Part shown: positions 5,148-5,261 of the stretch, in pieces | Position numbering within the stretch: position 1 is the first letter of the stretch | Layout: every line of letters begins with the position of its first letter | DNA from: Planctomycetota bacterium | GTDB lineage: Bacteria > Planctomycetota > Brocadiia > Brocadiales > Brocadiaceae | Assembly (NCBI GenBank): GCA_023261465.1 | Contig: JAHFOW010000202.1 | Span: 1-5,261 of the forward strand | Reading direction: 5' to 3' | DNA: 5,261 nt | Notes under the pieces: generated by a model | What the model saw: the letters and a program-made list of their open reading frames with translations, nothing else | Told to the model about the DNA's origin: nothing | Databases searched by the model: none | Made by a program: the position numbers and the translations under genes

Positions 5148-5261
5148 ATGGATACGATACACGTAGATACTGATATATTAATTATTGGAGGCGGGGCGGC
5201 GGGTTGTTTCGCCGCGGTCGAGCTTTATAAAAGATCCCCGAGCGGGCTCGACCCGGATGGT
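5148..5261 (+). CDS. FAD-dependent oxidoreductase, SDH/fumarate reductase/AprA-like flavoprotein (N-terminal fragment)
   Basis: Only the first 38 residues are in the window. They begin with a short polar lead and a beta strand, DTDILIIGGGAAGCFAAVEL (8-27). This is the dinucleotide-binding GxGxxG fold (GGGAAG, 14-19) placed at the extreme N-terminus, as in flavoprotein subunits of succinate dehydrogenase, fumarate reductase and adenylylsulfate reductase. The DTDILIIGGG spelling followed by a KRSPSGLDPDG loop most resembles AprA-like proteins, but this is too short to choose a substrate. The start is uncertain. ATG 5148 has no ribosome-binding site at normal spacing, whereas an in-frame GTG at 5136 has GGTGG (5127-5131) 4 bases upstream and would add four residues. 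The frame is closed upstream by TAA at 5112-5114. The gene is preceded by its own promoter and a structured leader. Confidence 0.8.
   Translation, partial: MDTIHVDTDILIIGGGAAGCFAAVELYKRSPSGLDPDG

Noticed and set aside
1..5261. CRISPR array, rRNA, complete insertion sequence or new multi-gene defence system
   Set aside because: There are no regularly spaced direct repeats, no rRNA-like sequence and no transposase gene with terminal repeats. The only defence-related trace is the truncated DUF4338 fragment.

Overview
The window looks like chromosomal DNA of an anammox-type planctomycete (Brocadia/Kuenenia/Jettenia group). This rests mainly on a secreted octaheme cytochrome of the hydroxylamine oxidoreductase (HAO) family, a family those genomes carry in many copies. 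The moderate base composition with AT-rich spacers and the eukaryote-like UDP-glucose dehydrogenase are compatible but not diagnostic. The assignment is an inference; no rRNA or other phylogenetic marker is present.

Layout. 1-220: C-terminal end of a membrane protein I do not recognise. 221-709: no intact gene, but an imperfect GC-rich palindrome (317-360) and, abutting it on the minus strand, a truncated DUF4338 (DruA-like) fragment (363-665). 710-2161 (minus): octaheme HAO-like cytochrome c with signal peptide and eight CxxCH motifs. 2162-2530: divergent promoter region. 2531-3373 (plus): panC, pantothenate synthetase, with a TTG start set by a strong ribosome-binding site. 3374-3476: AT-rich spacer with a good sigma70-type promoter. 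3477-4862 (plus): UDP-glucose 6-dehydrogenase of the animal/plant type with all key residues conserved. 4863-5147: intergenic region with a 10-bp inverted repeat, a TTGACA promoter overlapped by a 7-bp dyad, and a long stable hairpin (5020-5104). 5148-end (plus): N-terminus of an FAD-dependent oxidoreductase of the succinate dehydrogenase/fumarate reductase/AprA type, cut by the window edge.

The genes do not form one operon. The cytochrome serves periplasmic or anammoxosomal nitrogen redox chemistry, PanC serves coenzyme A synthesis, and UGDH supplies UDP-glucuronate for surface polysaccharide. Each appears to have its own promoter. The least explained parts are the structured leader before the flavoprotein gene, the decayed DruA-like fragment beside a palindromic repeat, and which reaction this particular HAO paralogue performs.
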